From Fratercula arctica (lineage: Eukaryota; Chordata; Aves; Charadriiformes; Alcidae): a stretch of 64,000 nucleotides of DNA. A program made the position numbers and the translations under genes. Each line of letters begins with the position of its first letter. Position 1 is the stretch's first letter. The notes below the pieces were generated by a model, which was not told where the DNA came from, did no database searches, and worked only from the letters and a program-made list of their open reading frames with translations. This document shows positions 23,191-35,600 of this stretch, piece by piece. The DNA is taken from positions 186,208,455-186,272,454 of the forward strand of contig CANTUZ010000001.1 of assembly GCA_947846985.1 (NCBI GenBank). The letters are read 5' to 3'.

Positions 23191-26100
23191 ACGCTGGCCA
23201 CCACTGAGTGCCATTTCTTAAATACTAGATCTTGTTAGTTCCAATGTGTGTCTTTGGAAACTTATTTATTGGTTGTTGCATTGAAAATTGGTTTTTAATT
23301 ACTGCAAATCAAAGTATCACTTATCTTGGTGTGGCAGAGGAAGGACAGAGCTGTTTTGAAGATAAAAGGGATGAAGAGTTTATGGAAGACAGAGGCCAGT
23401 ATCTTCTAGAGCCTGAAACACAATAATTGAAATATTTATGATTCAAGGCACTTCTCCGTGAGAGAACACAGACAGGATTGTGGTTTCATTACAGTACTTA
23501 CAGTATTCTCATGACCTAAAAATGAAAACACAAAAACCTAATGCAGTCAGGTGTGCGCAGGCTGCAGAGATACGCATAGCTGGTGAACTGTTATGCTTTT
23601 CACTTGTGTCAACATGTTTTCATCTTTGTAGGAGAAGATATTTAGTTCAGTAGAGGAGTAAATGATTATCATATGTACAGCATGGTGAATGTAAGAGGAA
23701 GGGTGCTGAGAACTCCTTGATATCTGGTAAAAATCATTCTTCATGTAAAATCAATTAGTGGAATATATGGGTGCTAAAACTGTAAAAATATTAGGATGGT
23801 GCTTTGCTAACGATCATGAAACGCCTTCACGCAGAAGTTCATTCAGACTCATTTGTTACCAGTCTTGAATGCATTTAAATTACTTTTAATGTTGTGATGA
23901 TGCCTGTAAATTGTTCCCGGTACACAATAACTGTCAGCGTACATTGAAGAATACGTATGGTCAGTAATTCAACAGATAACTATATTGAATATACGGAAGA
24001 AGTTTCACACAGTGTCATAAATCCTTACACGTTCTGTTGCTTAAGGAAATGAATTAAAAGTATTTTGACAGAAACTTTGACATATTTGGTATTTAATTCT
24101 ATTTTAAGTGACTGACATCTTGTAGAACACTTAAAGATGTGTTTAGCATTGGATGTGGTGACCAGTCTGTTCTTGGGCCTCTGTTTAATTATTGACCAGG
24201 AAAGGAGGTGAAGTATACCGGAGCAACCAGAAATTTGTATCTTGTGAACTGCAACATGGCAACCTTGTAAAAATGTTAGTTAGGGGTTTTTTGGTTGTTT
24301 TTTTGGTTTTGTATCTGGGAGCCAGATCATACTTTCAAGTCACAAAGAAGCCAGGAGAATGGTTAAACTGCCAAAATATCTGTGTATAGCTGCAGGACAC
24401 GGCTAGGTGGGGGAGTTGGTGATGCTCAAAGGTTTCTCCTGTGGATCTGTGCAGCTTTGGGAGCGGCATTTGCCCATGCCCACATGCGTGGCTACGGCAG
24501 GGCTCCTATGTCAAGCTGTGGCTTTCCAGGAAGGAGGCTATGGCAGAAGGAAAATTAATGTATTGGGTGGATTTACTGCATGTGACGTTATGGGGCAGAA
24601 AACATGTTAAAGAAGAGCGCAGTCAGTAAAGACAAAAACGTTCAGTCCTTTATTAAAGCGGCGAATCTGTTCAAGGAGTGGGGTTCTCCTGGGCAGGAAG
24701 TGACCATGCTGGAGGGTGGCTTTCACCATCTACTAAAGGTATTTTTAAGGGTTGCGATGGGAAAACTCGCCCTTCCAAAACCTTCCTTGAAAAAATGAGG
24801 GGAGGGTGCTTCCAGACCAGGTCTGAATTCATTTCCAGACTGATCATGGCTTGCGGCATTCGTGTCTTGCCGTGCCCCAGCAGCTGGTCAGCCCCTGGGG
24901 TGGCTGTGGGGTCTGGGCACAACTTGGACCAGCAGCGGGGTCTGGAGTGGCGAGTGATGGAGCAGCTTGAACCACTGGCGACAGCCTGCTGCCAGGCTGT
25001 ACCCCCTGCTCAGACTGAGCTGCCCAGCTCCTGTGGCACGCAGGTGCCCTCCTTGCAACTTGACCTGTCTCATGCTTCAGGAGAGGACATACTTGAGAGG
25101 ATGGTCACATACTTGTGTTGAAAAATCTCTCCCAAGATCTTCAGCTCTGATCCCAGATTTTCTGAAGTTGATGTGGAGACTCCTTGTTTTGTCTTAGGCA
25201 CTGGGGTTGGTTGGTGCTTTGGATGTGTTTGAGAAGTTATGAGCTCTTTAGCTGCTCTTCAGAGCCACATAGACTGGGGCTGGTGATGGACCGCCTGTGT
25301 GCATTTAAGCCAAATCCAAGCGGTTTTGGCTTTTCTTTCAAGTTCTTACACCAACTTGATAGGCTCTGGGCAAGTTACCACTAAGATGAAAAATCAATGC
25401 TTTTTCATAATATTTAAATACTTCCAAGGGTTCACTTCCATTTATTCAGTAAGTGAATCTTAAAGAGTACAGCAGTCAGGTACATCATCAGTGAGGATCC
25501 AAAGACATATGAGAAAAACACTTCTTAAAAGCTGAACATACATACTTGTTTTAAATCAATGGTGTCCAGCCTAATCGGACATCTTGTGCTGGGGCTGTCA
25601 GATGTTGTGTGCCGCAGGATCAGTGCTGCTGCCCATAGGCAGCAAATCTGGCACTTCCCAGGAGCTTCGGGCTTGCAACGTAGTGGATGAACACCAGTAG
25701 TTCCCTATGTACTCCTCTAGAAAGGGTATGGCTACAGGTTGGACCTTTCTCTCATTTCTTGAGACTCTTCCTCCCCCTTTTTGTTTGGTTATTGCATGAG
25801 AGGAGAGTTACTGTAAGGTCTGAGAAAGGTGATGGATGGAGCAAACTACATGATAACTTGACCGGTCCTCCTGAGTTGCAGGCTGGGCACTTGTACTTTG
25901 AATCTTTGTATGACTCAGTAGAATAATACATTTATATTATTCAATTATATGTAAAAATGGAACCTACCGTCCTGGAGCTAACTGGAGTGCTGGTTTAACC
26001 TCTGTTTCAGTACCTGTCTTCAGTAACTAGAATTAAGTTTTAAACTGAAACTATTAGCCTTGTTGTACATAGGCGCCTATACTTTTTGTGGATCAGTAGT

Positions 26101-29100
26101 GCTTATATACAAACCTCTAATTATACTTACGTATTATTTAAATAGAGTTTTATAAATACGCTTCTTTATCCAGTGACTGCCATTTGGGTCTTTGTTGTTA
26201 CCACCAGAACGAGGAAGACACCATTTTCTCAAGTCACTGTCAGGCGTGCAATTTTGCTCCAAATTCAGTTATCAACAGAATTTCCTTTAGCTGGATTTCT
26301 CTTCCTTTGAGTCACAGAGGAGTGGGAGCAGAATGTGACCACAGACTGTTAAAAATGCCTGTCTCGTTGTCACCTGCAGTATTACCATAATTGGAACTAA
26401 GGAGTCTGCAGTTGCACAATATTTATGTTGCAGTCCGAACTGACACAGCCTGGAATGCTTCGGTAGCAAAACAAGAGACAGACCTGAGCTTTGGCTGCAC
26501 GCTTGCCGAGGGAGCGAGCGGCTGCTCTTGGAGACCTCCTCTAGTGGGGAAGTCTTCACCACCGTGGTGGGCGGTGGGCTGGGGGGACCTTCCCGGCGGC
26601 GAGGTGCCTCAGAGCCTGGCTGTGGGGAGCGGTGGCTTGCGGCTTGCATAGGTGACACTTCAGGTCAGGCTGCAAGGACGGCTACTTTGCTAAGCTGGGG
26701 GGCTTGGTAAGAGATTGCTCCTTGAGGCCTTCTGATTGGGATGGGCTCTTTTTTTCGTTTTCTTTTTACTCCCGACACTTAGGGGGCCTCTTTGTCAGGA
26801 GATGTTGTTTGGAAGAAACACTTTTAATGTGTTTACTTTCCTTCTACGGATGGAAATAGGGAGTCACTATCCAGTGTCACCTTTACTGCTCAGATCGCTG
26901 TAGGCACAGTGAAAATAATGTTTCGCCTGGGAGGCTCCGCAACAGCTGATGAACTTAGATCGATCTATTACTCCTGGCCTTCACTGGTGAACACAGTGTG
27001 GTATATTTGCCCGTGACTGACACACTTAGATCTATGGCCACGAGATACCTGGTCAGCTCTTCAAGCCTTTGCCTTTAGCATTAGCTTTAACCCCTCAGGG
27101 CTTAGCTGCTTGCGGCATTTAAAATGTGGCAAGGGGTTTTATAGCAGAGATTTGACTCAGCAAGACTTGTGCTAACTCTTGCTGAAGATATGAAATACAA
27201 TTTGTAGCTTATAATTGCTGCCTAATATGATCTTGGACCCTTACTTAAAATCCATTTAACTGATACTGTACTTTCTTTATAAGGTTATTATTGGGAGCTA
27301 ACCTTTTCTTGTGTTGTGGTTAAATGTACAATGTAATAAGGGTGTTTTTTAATGTGTTTAAGAGTTGGAAGATGTGTTAGAGGTAACCTTTATGCAGAGA
27401 GTTTTATATAGTTGTAGTAAGGAGAGTGATATTAAAATCCTGAACATTAGTACCGTCTGAATGTAATTTGTTCTCATTGTGTTCTGTGTGTGCCTGCTAG
27501 CAGAAGATGGTACAGTATATTGAGAAAATCTGTTTTGTTCTCCAGTATCTTTCTTACCGGTAGTTATTAACCTAGTGCAAATTACTGTCTCCAGAAAGTT
27601 TTTGTACTTCTGATGCATACAAAAAATACAAAAAGCATAGCAGATACGATAGATAAATCACAGTTCTTTCTTTCTTTCTTTCTCTACATTTCAAGTAGAG
27701 CAACCTAAACCCAAGATTTTAGGCACAAAATTGAAGGCCTCCCAGAATTCTTTACTTTCTCATTATTTAATTCTTGATAAATAGGCGTGGGCCATGCCTG
27801 TTGGAGGTCTGTAGGGATCACTAGATTATAATAGATTTAACGATTAATTTTTATGAAAAACAGATGTTGGTACGTACCTTTTGCTCAGATCTATGGATAT
27901 TAGTTTGTCTGCCTTTGATTGCCTGATAGAAATGTGGCTTTGTTTAGAGTTGTAAGTTAAAATTAAATATTTGTCCTTCTTTTTTTTTTTTTACCAGTTA
28001 CCTAAGAGTATATGTAGAATTTGATGTTAATGGAAAGGATTTCAGAACTTGCCTCCCTGCACCCTTCCTGAAATTGCTGTAAACAGTAAACAGAAATTTC
28101 ATACCAGAAAGAAGGCCAGGAAAAAAAAAACAACGGACTGTTTAAGCAGAGAAAGATAAGATGAGTGTCATAAGTGTGGACAGTCTTTGTTGGAATTCTT
28201 ATTTTCTTTTTCCCCTGTTAGTACAGAAAGCTCTTCTCCCAGTGTTCAGTCTTTTTTTCTTCTTTTTTTTTTCCTCTTTTTTTTTCATTTTCCCCACTTT
28301 TTCATTTCCCTTCCGTTTTGCCTCAAGGGGGCATTGTGGGTTGGAGAGGAGGAGCAGGTTTTGCACATGTCAGGGTATCCGCCTGTAACTGAAAAATACT
28401 TGTTTTTTTAATGTTCAATAAACTGTTGTCAGGGGCGAGCACAGCAATAGGGATGTAATGGGCAAGAATGGCCTACAGAGAAACAAACATTTTTTTATCT
28501 TAAGTAGGTGGGGAAGGGGGCAGCAGTCATGGCTCATGAGGTTGAAATTAACTGCTTTTAACATTACGAAGAATGATGATGATGTAGACAAAGTACCATC
28601 CTAAAATTTATAGGTATAATTCTTGGCTCAGATGTAGACTTCTTGTGGAACTTTATGATAGTGTTACTTAATCTCAGTGCAGTAAAGATAAATTCATTAA
28701 TGGTTATGAGGTGTTGATATAATTAAATAGAGAATGCCAGTAAATTGCTTTCTGAAGCTCAATGACTGTAAACTCTGATCTTCTAATTTCATCTATCTAC
28801 CGCTTCCTATTCACTTGCTGAAAGGCTTTGGAGACTGAGAAATCAGCCTCACTCCAGGCACAGTAACTGCGAGAACTAAGTTGGCTTCTCTAAAGGGAGA
28901 TCCTTGGATGAGGACTGGAGGCGTTTCCTCAATATAACTTAAGACTGTATGGACAAAGGAGAGCAGAAGCAGGTTTTTGTCTTGCCTATCATGTTCAGAG
29001 ATCATTACGTTTCTCTCTAACTGCCGGGAGTGTGCACCATTTTGTGATAGCCCTGACACTTACACGGAAGAAAAATTAAGAAGCTAATGATCTGATGAAA

Positions 29101-32100
29101 GAGATACTGTCCAAATGAGAAAAATTAGCTAAACCCATTTGTTTTGGTGGTGTTGCAGTATTGCTCACATCTGGCTTTTTGGTTGATCTAAACAAATGTT
29201 ATCATCCTCTCAGTAGACAGTGCATTTTCCTTGTGAATTATTTAAATGTGTGCAGAAATTATTTCTGAGAGAAATCAGATATCTCTGAAATTAGCCTTTC
29301 GCACAAAGGAGAGTTGAGCTGCATGAGGAAAGCGTTCACTTTACACTTTTAACCTGAGCTCTTATGACCAGAAATATAGGGGAAAATATGTTCTTTAAGA
29401 GAGTGTCAGTGTTTTTTCTTGGTAGATTGTCTCTTCGTGCAGAGTGTTTCTCACCTAATGCACATTTTTCTGTTAATTTGCTTAATACTGTATCAAGGTG
29501 TAATGGTAGTGTAACCCTCTGAGCTCTAAAATGGACTTCAGTCATGATGGAGGTGGGCAAAAAATACAGTCACAGAATTGGACCAGGCAGAGGTGTTGGA
29601 TTCAGTCTCTCTCTGGTGCTGTTTCACACTATTTGAGGACTTGAATGTGCTGTGCCAGAGATCTCCTGAGGAGGGACCAGCGCTTCTCCCTGTCCTGTGT
29701 ACCAATACATGGTTACTGGTGAGCTCCGTACTTGGCCTCCTGATGGATATTTAGTGCGCTTCCCTTGCTGTGGCCCAGCCCCAGCAGAGGAGCAGCTGAA
29801 AGCTTCCTCCCTGGTCTCTCCAGCAGGCTGGTGGTTGGGGGACCCTCCTGGGGTAAGTGTATGGAGGGTTTCTCTCTTCTCAGACTCAGGTACTTGCCAG
29901 CTCAGGCTGGATTACTTCTCAATGTGACAAAGAACCTTTGTTTCACCAGTGACCACAACTTGCAGCCTGGGGTTGGCGACAGTTTGGTTTACTCCTTAAA
30001 TTGAGAAGTACAGGTCTGCAGATGGCTGCAGGCGACAAGGTTGGGATGAAGTCTTTTGCGCCTGCACGTAAGACACTGATTGCTGGTGCATCATCTGCGG
30101 CAGCATTTGCCATGCATTTCTGCATCTCAACCAGGACATCCCAGCTCAGTCAGATTATTGGGAAATAAGAAATGTGAATGGAAAAGGCAGGTGAAAGGAT
30201 AGTGGAGAGTCATCTTACGATGGTAAACTTCAGTTTTTCTTTTGGCCAGCTCATTTGACATAGATTTCAAAAGCCTAGCAGATGAGTTGAACCATCTAAA
30301 ACCTGGTAGATGAGTGAAACCAACAGGATGGAACAGCTGCTCCGGGCTTTGCTGCAAATTAGCTCTTGGTCTTCTTCCTTGTGCAGCGTCAAAGTCAGGT
30401 ATTGAGTAAGCCTCTTTCTCCTCTTGTTTTGGATTTTATTTCAAGTCAAAAGTGATATGCGTATCCAGTAAAAGAAAACTGAATGAAAAAAATGAGCGAT
30501 GATGTTGATTTGGAAAACAATTCTTGTTGAATTAGCCCCAAAATCATCTGTTTGCTTCAATTATAGAAGGAACGGGAACAGTTCCCTTAAAAACCTGCTG
30601 TAAGATAAACCTGCTGTAAGACCTGCTGTCTTTTTGATATTTCCTACAGTGTATCTACAGGCTTAATGTGGATGTGATGTTTGGAAGGTGGAAGTCCTGT
30701 TATTGCTGAAGTGCATCAACTAGATTTCATTGTTGCACAAAGCCTTCTGTGCATTTTGAGTACAGTGATAGTAGATTGTACCGTTCAGTTTGTCATAGAA
30801 GATTTGAGAGAAAGTGAATTAGCTAGTACATAAGTGTTCATAATTCATTCTGGGATTTTATAATGCTTTAAAAGAAATTCTTTAAGTTGAATTTACTTCA
30901 CGTGTGTGTTCATCTTATAATAAGGCCTGTGTAAAACAGCTAATAATTATATCCAAACTGCTTCCAGCTGCCAGCTCTACCATCCATTTCCTGAAAAATA
31001 TGTTTTGCGTAAATGAAGATGTGCTTTTTGATTTCTACATGGCAAATTTGAAGTACTTTCAGAAAATACTGTTTCAGTAAACTTCACAAAAGTAAAAAAA
31101 ATATCCCAAGCAAAACCCAACTGTTAGTCATATTGCAAATTGGTGTGTTCTAAAATGTACTTTTGACTTGACTAGTTTGATTATTGCGATATAAAATGGA
31201 AGGCATTGCTTCTTCCACTGTAAACTTCATTTAAGGCCTGCATTTTTGTTGTCGGTGGGAAGAAGTTAAAAAAAATTCTAGCAGCATGAATATATATAGC
31301 GAGTAACTACATAAGCAGTGTTTCTGTCTTTGGGTTGCAATTTTAACAGTTTGAAGTCTCTTAAAATTCAGTATACTTGAAATAAAAAAAGCCATTTCTG
31401 TGACCATTTGCAAAGTTTTAATTTGTTTTAAGCCCTGTTGTTGATCTAGAGCCTTTGCTCATTTAAGGTTGATTAATTGCTTTTGCCACTTTTGTTTGCA
31501 GTTCAGTATAATCTCGTGCAGACTATTGTATTTTTTTTTTTTTAGTTTAATTTTCTGTAGATGGTTGTATGTTTGTATGGGCTGTTAAATTTGACCACTA
31601 ATAACTTAAGTATTTAAGTAAATAAATAAGATTCAAAACAATAACAAAAGACTGCATACTGAAACAAATACTAAGCAGTGCAAATTTATTTCATGAAGCA
31701 TAATTTCTGCACCTGCTGCAGACTCCATTGTGGAAGCTCTTGCTTTTATGTGATTTTACTTGTTTAGAAAGAGAAAAAGATCATCCTGTTTTCATTCAAG
31801 TATCTTTTTATTTAAGGCAGATTTAATAGAAACAAGAAAAATAGGCCTATCTCTTACATTGTATATTGTTAAAATGCGTATGCCTTCCCTGATAATTACT
31901 ATTCATTAAGGCTTAGTACTCTTTCTTTAAAGGAGATAACTCTCTGTTATCTTACTTGTAAAATGGATGGATGGATGAATGTTGTCACTAAAGACACTTC
32001 ATACAAAATGTAAAATGCGATTCTGGTGCGTAGTCTAGGAGGGAGACCTGTGGCCCGTCTGCTTTACCTCATTGCCTTTCAGAAAACACACCACGCTGAG

Positions 32101-32172
32101 TGCTTTGGTAAGTCACATTGATATAGTGTGGCCCTCACTGCAAAGGATTAGTTTCGTAATCATAATTGACTT
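23191..32172. other. Non-coding DNA, no gene seen
   Basis: Mostly AT-rich, with locally GC-richer patches at 24400-25100 and 26490-26700. Short open frames overlap on both strands and lack domains. T-rich runs occur at about 27980-27992 and 28250-28300. A short imperfect triplication of ACCTGCTGTAAGA lies at about 30593-30632. Repeat content other than microsatellites is not recognisable to me here. Confidence 0.55.
27665..27683. repeat. (TTTC)n microsatellite, short
   Basis: About four to five TTTC units. It has the same motif as the very long tract at 41188-41884. Confidence 0.85.
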
Positions 32173-32640
32173 AGAATCGTAGAATGGTTTGGGTTAGAGA
32201 TCCGTAAGGCCATAAGGTTAGGGGACCTTAGAGATCATCTAGTGCCAGCCCCCCTGCCATGGGCAGGGACACCTCCCACTAGACCAGGTTGCCCAAAGCC
32301 CCATCCAGCCTGACCTTGAACACTTCCAGGGATGGGGCTTCCACCACCTCTCTGGGCAACCTGTTCCAGTGTCTCACCACCCTCCCAGTAAAGAATTTCT
32401 TCCTAACATCTAATCTAAATCTCCCCTTTTTCAGTTCAAAAATATAACCCCATGTCTTATCTCTACGCTCCCTGATAAAGAGTCCCTCCTCACCTTTCCT
32501 GTAGCCCGCTTTAGGTACTGGAAGGGGCTATAAGGCCTCCCCAGAGCCTTCCCTTCTCCAGGCTGAACAACACCAACTCTCTCAGCCTGTCCTCATAGCG
32601 TAGGTGTTCCAGCCCTTGGTTATCTTGGTGAACTTGGCCT
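32173..32640 (-). mobile_element. CR1 LINE, well preserved, 5'-truncated
   Basis: The plus strand begins AGAATCGTAGAATGGTTTGG, the complement of the CR1 3' end. It continues with the familiar blocks: AGATCATCTAGTGCCAGCCC (32231), CCATGGGCAGGGACACCTCC (32257), AGGGATGGGGCTTCCACCAC (32329), GGGCAACCTGTTCCAGTGTC (32354), AGTAAAGAATTTCTTCCTAA (32388) and CTCTCAGCCTGTCCTCATAG (32579). This is about the last 470 bases of CR1 in minus orientation, close to the consensus and therefore younger than the other CR1 copies here. An extra GTAAGGCCATAAGGTTAGGG stretch near the 3' end looks like a small local duplication. Confidence 0.95.
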
Positions 32641-35600
32641 AAGTAGGAGCCCATGGCTACCACATAGAGGGTGGAGCCCTGTCATTGCTGGTGATGCAAA
32701 GGAAGATGCTGTTACCATTCATCTTTGGAAGTGTTTGACCATGTGCTGCTCTTAGAAGGTAGAAACTAGGAATCCTGGTCCCTCGCATTCCTCTGCTGTC
32801 TCACAAATAGTCACGTAGTTGACAAGAAAGCTGTGTCATCACTCTGTATGGATTTGCCTATGTAAAGGAAAACACATAATTGACCTTCTTGGGTTGGCAC
32901 TATACTAATTTTTACATACAGACATAATGGACAAACAGGAGAGTTCTGAAATCTTAAGACAGGCCAGATGGAAAAATATGTTCAAATTAAAGAAAAAACA
33001 AACAAACAAACAAAAAATGCAGGAAAAAAGAAATATAATCCTGCTGATAGTGAAAGGATGAAGAGGGGAGGGGAACTTAATTCCCCATGTTTTAAGGAGA
33101 CCAGTTAATGGTTTCTGAACTTCTGGGATTACGATGCATTTTCTTTGCTATAGAACTGTCAGAAAATACAATGGTTGTATCTATGCAGACAGTTTAACTT
33201 GCTTCTAGCTCTCCAAGGTGCTTTAACTCATTTCATCTTCAGCTATAAAAATACAGGTCTTGGAAAAACTAGAGCTTCAGAGCTGTATCTGTGGCCCTTC
33301 TGGATGTCCGGGACAGGGCTTTTGGATGAGAGCTGCGGCAAGGCAGGTGATGCCCCGCGCGGTGGCAAAACCTTGCCAGGGCTGCAGCGCTGAGCAAGCG
33401 TGCCCCTGTAGTCCTGCTGCCAGATACTTACTCCTGGAAGCCAGAATATGGGTCAAAGAAACCTTCCTCTGCTGTAATCCTTTCTAATCTTTGCTTTTGG
33501 AAGTTTTCAAGAGCGCTGCTAATTCTGAAGAGGGTAGCCCTGATTTTTTTCTGTTTGCTTTTGCTTGCTTGTACTTTTTGTTTCTTCTTGCGCTTATTTG
33601 AAGTGGATCCTAACAGTGGAGGGGATGATTCTAGAGAAGGAGTATTTAATCAAAAGAAGGAGGGTCCTAAAACTTCTGCTTAACTAGAGGGATACTGCAA
33701 AGTGAAGAAGCTGCATAAGATACAGTGGTAGCGCAGGAAAGCATCACATTTTTACTGAAATCATTGTACAATGGAAAGTGCTTCATGTCAGCTGAAATGT
33801 CAGATGTATCAGGAAGAAGTTAAAGTGGAACCTGATTTCTGTAAGGCTAAAGATTCAAGTAATTTGCTTAGGGATGCAGTAGAAAATCAATCTTATGCTT
33901 GAAAGAGGGAATAGTAGCCTTCAAGTCTCATCTCATGTTTTGTAGCTGATTGCCTGTTTTTATTATCCCCCCCCTTCCCCCCGCCCTTTTCCTTCAGTAG
34001 TTACTAATGCCCTTTGGTTAACTCCATTATACCTTTGAAAAACTTCTTGCAGAGCTCAGCTGCTTTGGCTTGTTTGCTGGGTAAGCCTCACTGATATTAT
34101 TATAATTAATAGGATGTGTAAAAACTTCCTGAACCGAGTGTTACAGAATCAGGCTATTAAAACTTGGTACCCCATCTGTTCTGCAGCGTGCAAGATTTCC
34201 ATCCTCCGCAGCTGGGGCTCATCAGAGAAGAGTCTGGACCTGCACTGATCTTGCATGCTCTGTGGGAAGTTGGTTTGGTAGGAACACCATTCAGCTTGTA
34301 AAAGAGTAAGGGGGATGGAAAATAAAGCCAGTTTGCAGTTTGGAGGTGTGTCTCTAATTTGCTTTTTTTGATTTTTTTACCACAGGGATAAAAATGTGAG
34401 AGAAGGATGTGCTGTATTTTTACATACTGAAAATCTTTGAACATCTCATTCCTAAGTGAGAGTTGAAACTGTTTCTCATAATTGTGTGTTACATGATAAT
34501 CGTTTTCTTGCTTTGGCTCTTGCTTTCGTTGAGTGGCAGTGCTTCATTCGCTACAACAACTTGGATTTTAGGGAAAAAAGTTTTTAAAATTGTAAGACAC
34601 TAATACAGAATAATAAAGGTGAATAGTCTGATATTTTTGAAGGATTTTTTTTTATGACTTGGAGGTGTAATGTTTGTAACTTGCTAGTTGTGGGACAGTA
34701 AGATATGAAGCTGATCAAAAATGTAAAACAGTGGAGAGGAAATATGTCAATTGATAAACACAAAACAAGTACGTAATTAAGAAGACAGGAAATGATACTT
34801 AGCAATTGGGATAGTGTATGAGCCCTGACCAAATAAAGTGTTTTAAGTACAAGGAAATACAAGGGCATAAATCTAGAGACATTACTGCAGGTTTTGCTTT
34901 CAATATTGGGGTCTGTATCCAGAGTATATTTATGTTACCTAATCAGATGAGTATGGACATTTTAAATTTAAATTGGGACTTTATACCCTTGGATGTATAA
35001 AAGCATATCTCAAATAGGATTAACAAGGTTTGATGTTCCTGCCTGAATTCCATCCTTCCTTTTTCGGTGTCGACGTTATTTTTGGATAGTTTCTTAAAAA
35101 ACTATATGGAAAAGAGACTATATGGAGAGGAGAAACTTGGTAATAGAGGATTGTCAGTCTACCTTATAAGGGCATAACAAAGCTCATTAGTAGAAGAGCA
35201 GTGTTCAACATTCAGGGTAGTTATTTGCAAGAAGACATTATTAAGGACTTCAAAGTAGATTTCAGTGGGAAACTTTAGGTTGTGATTTAAGGACTTTTCT
35301 AGCAGAAACTCAAATTTGGTGAAGGCATTATACCAGCAGTCCCTTACAACCAGAAAATGCGTCAACGTTTTAATGTTGGTTTCACCACTGTTTTTTTATT
35401 CCGAAAGAAGCAGTAGAGCGCTTAGTGTGCTTATTGGCGTATGAATATTCATTAATTCTGTGTCCATCCTTTGGCAGTGTTTTAGAGCACTGGACTCAGA
35501 CTGGGAGGCCACTGCTAAGTGCTGTGCATGGAGCCACTGTGAGTCCCAACCCAGGAGTAGGACAATTTAAACATACGGGTAGAGGCAACAGGTAGAAAAA

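Noticed and set aside
29560..29690. CR1-like CACAGAATTGGACCAGGCAG stretch
   Set aside because: The first bases recall the CR1 tail, but the following sequence does not match known CR1 blocks.
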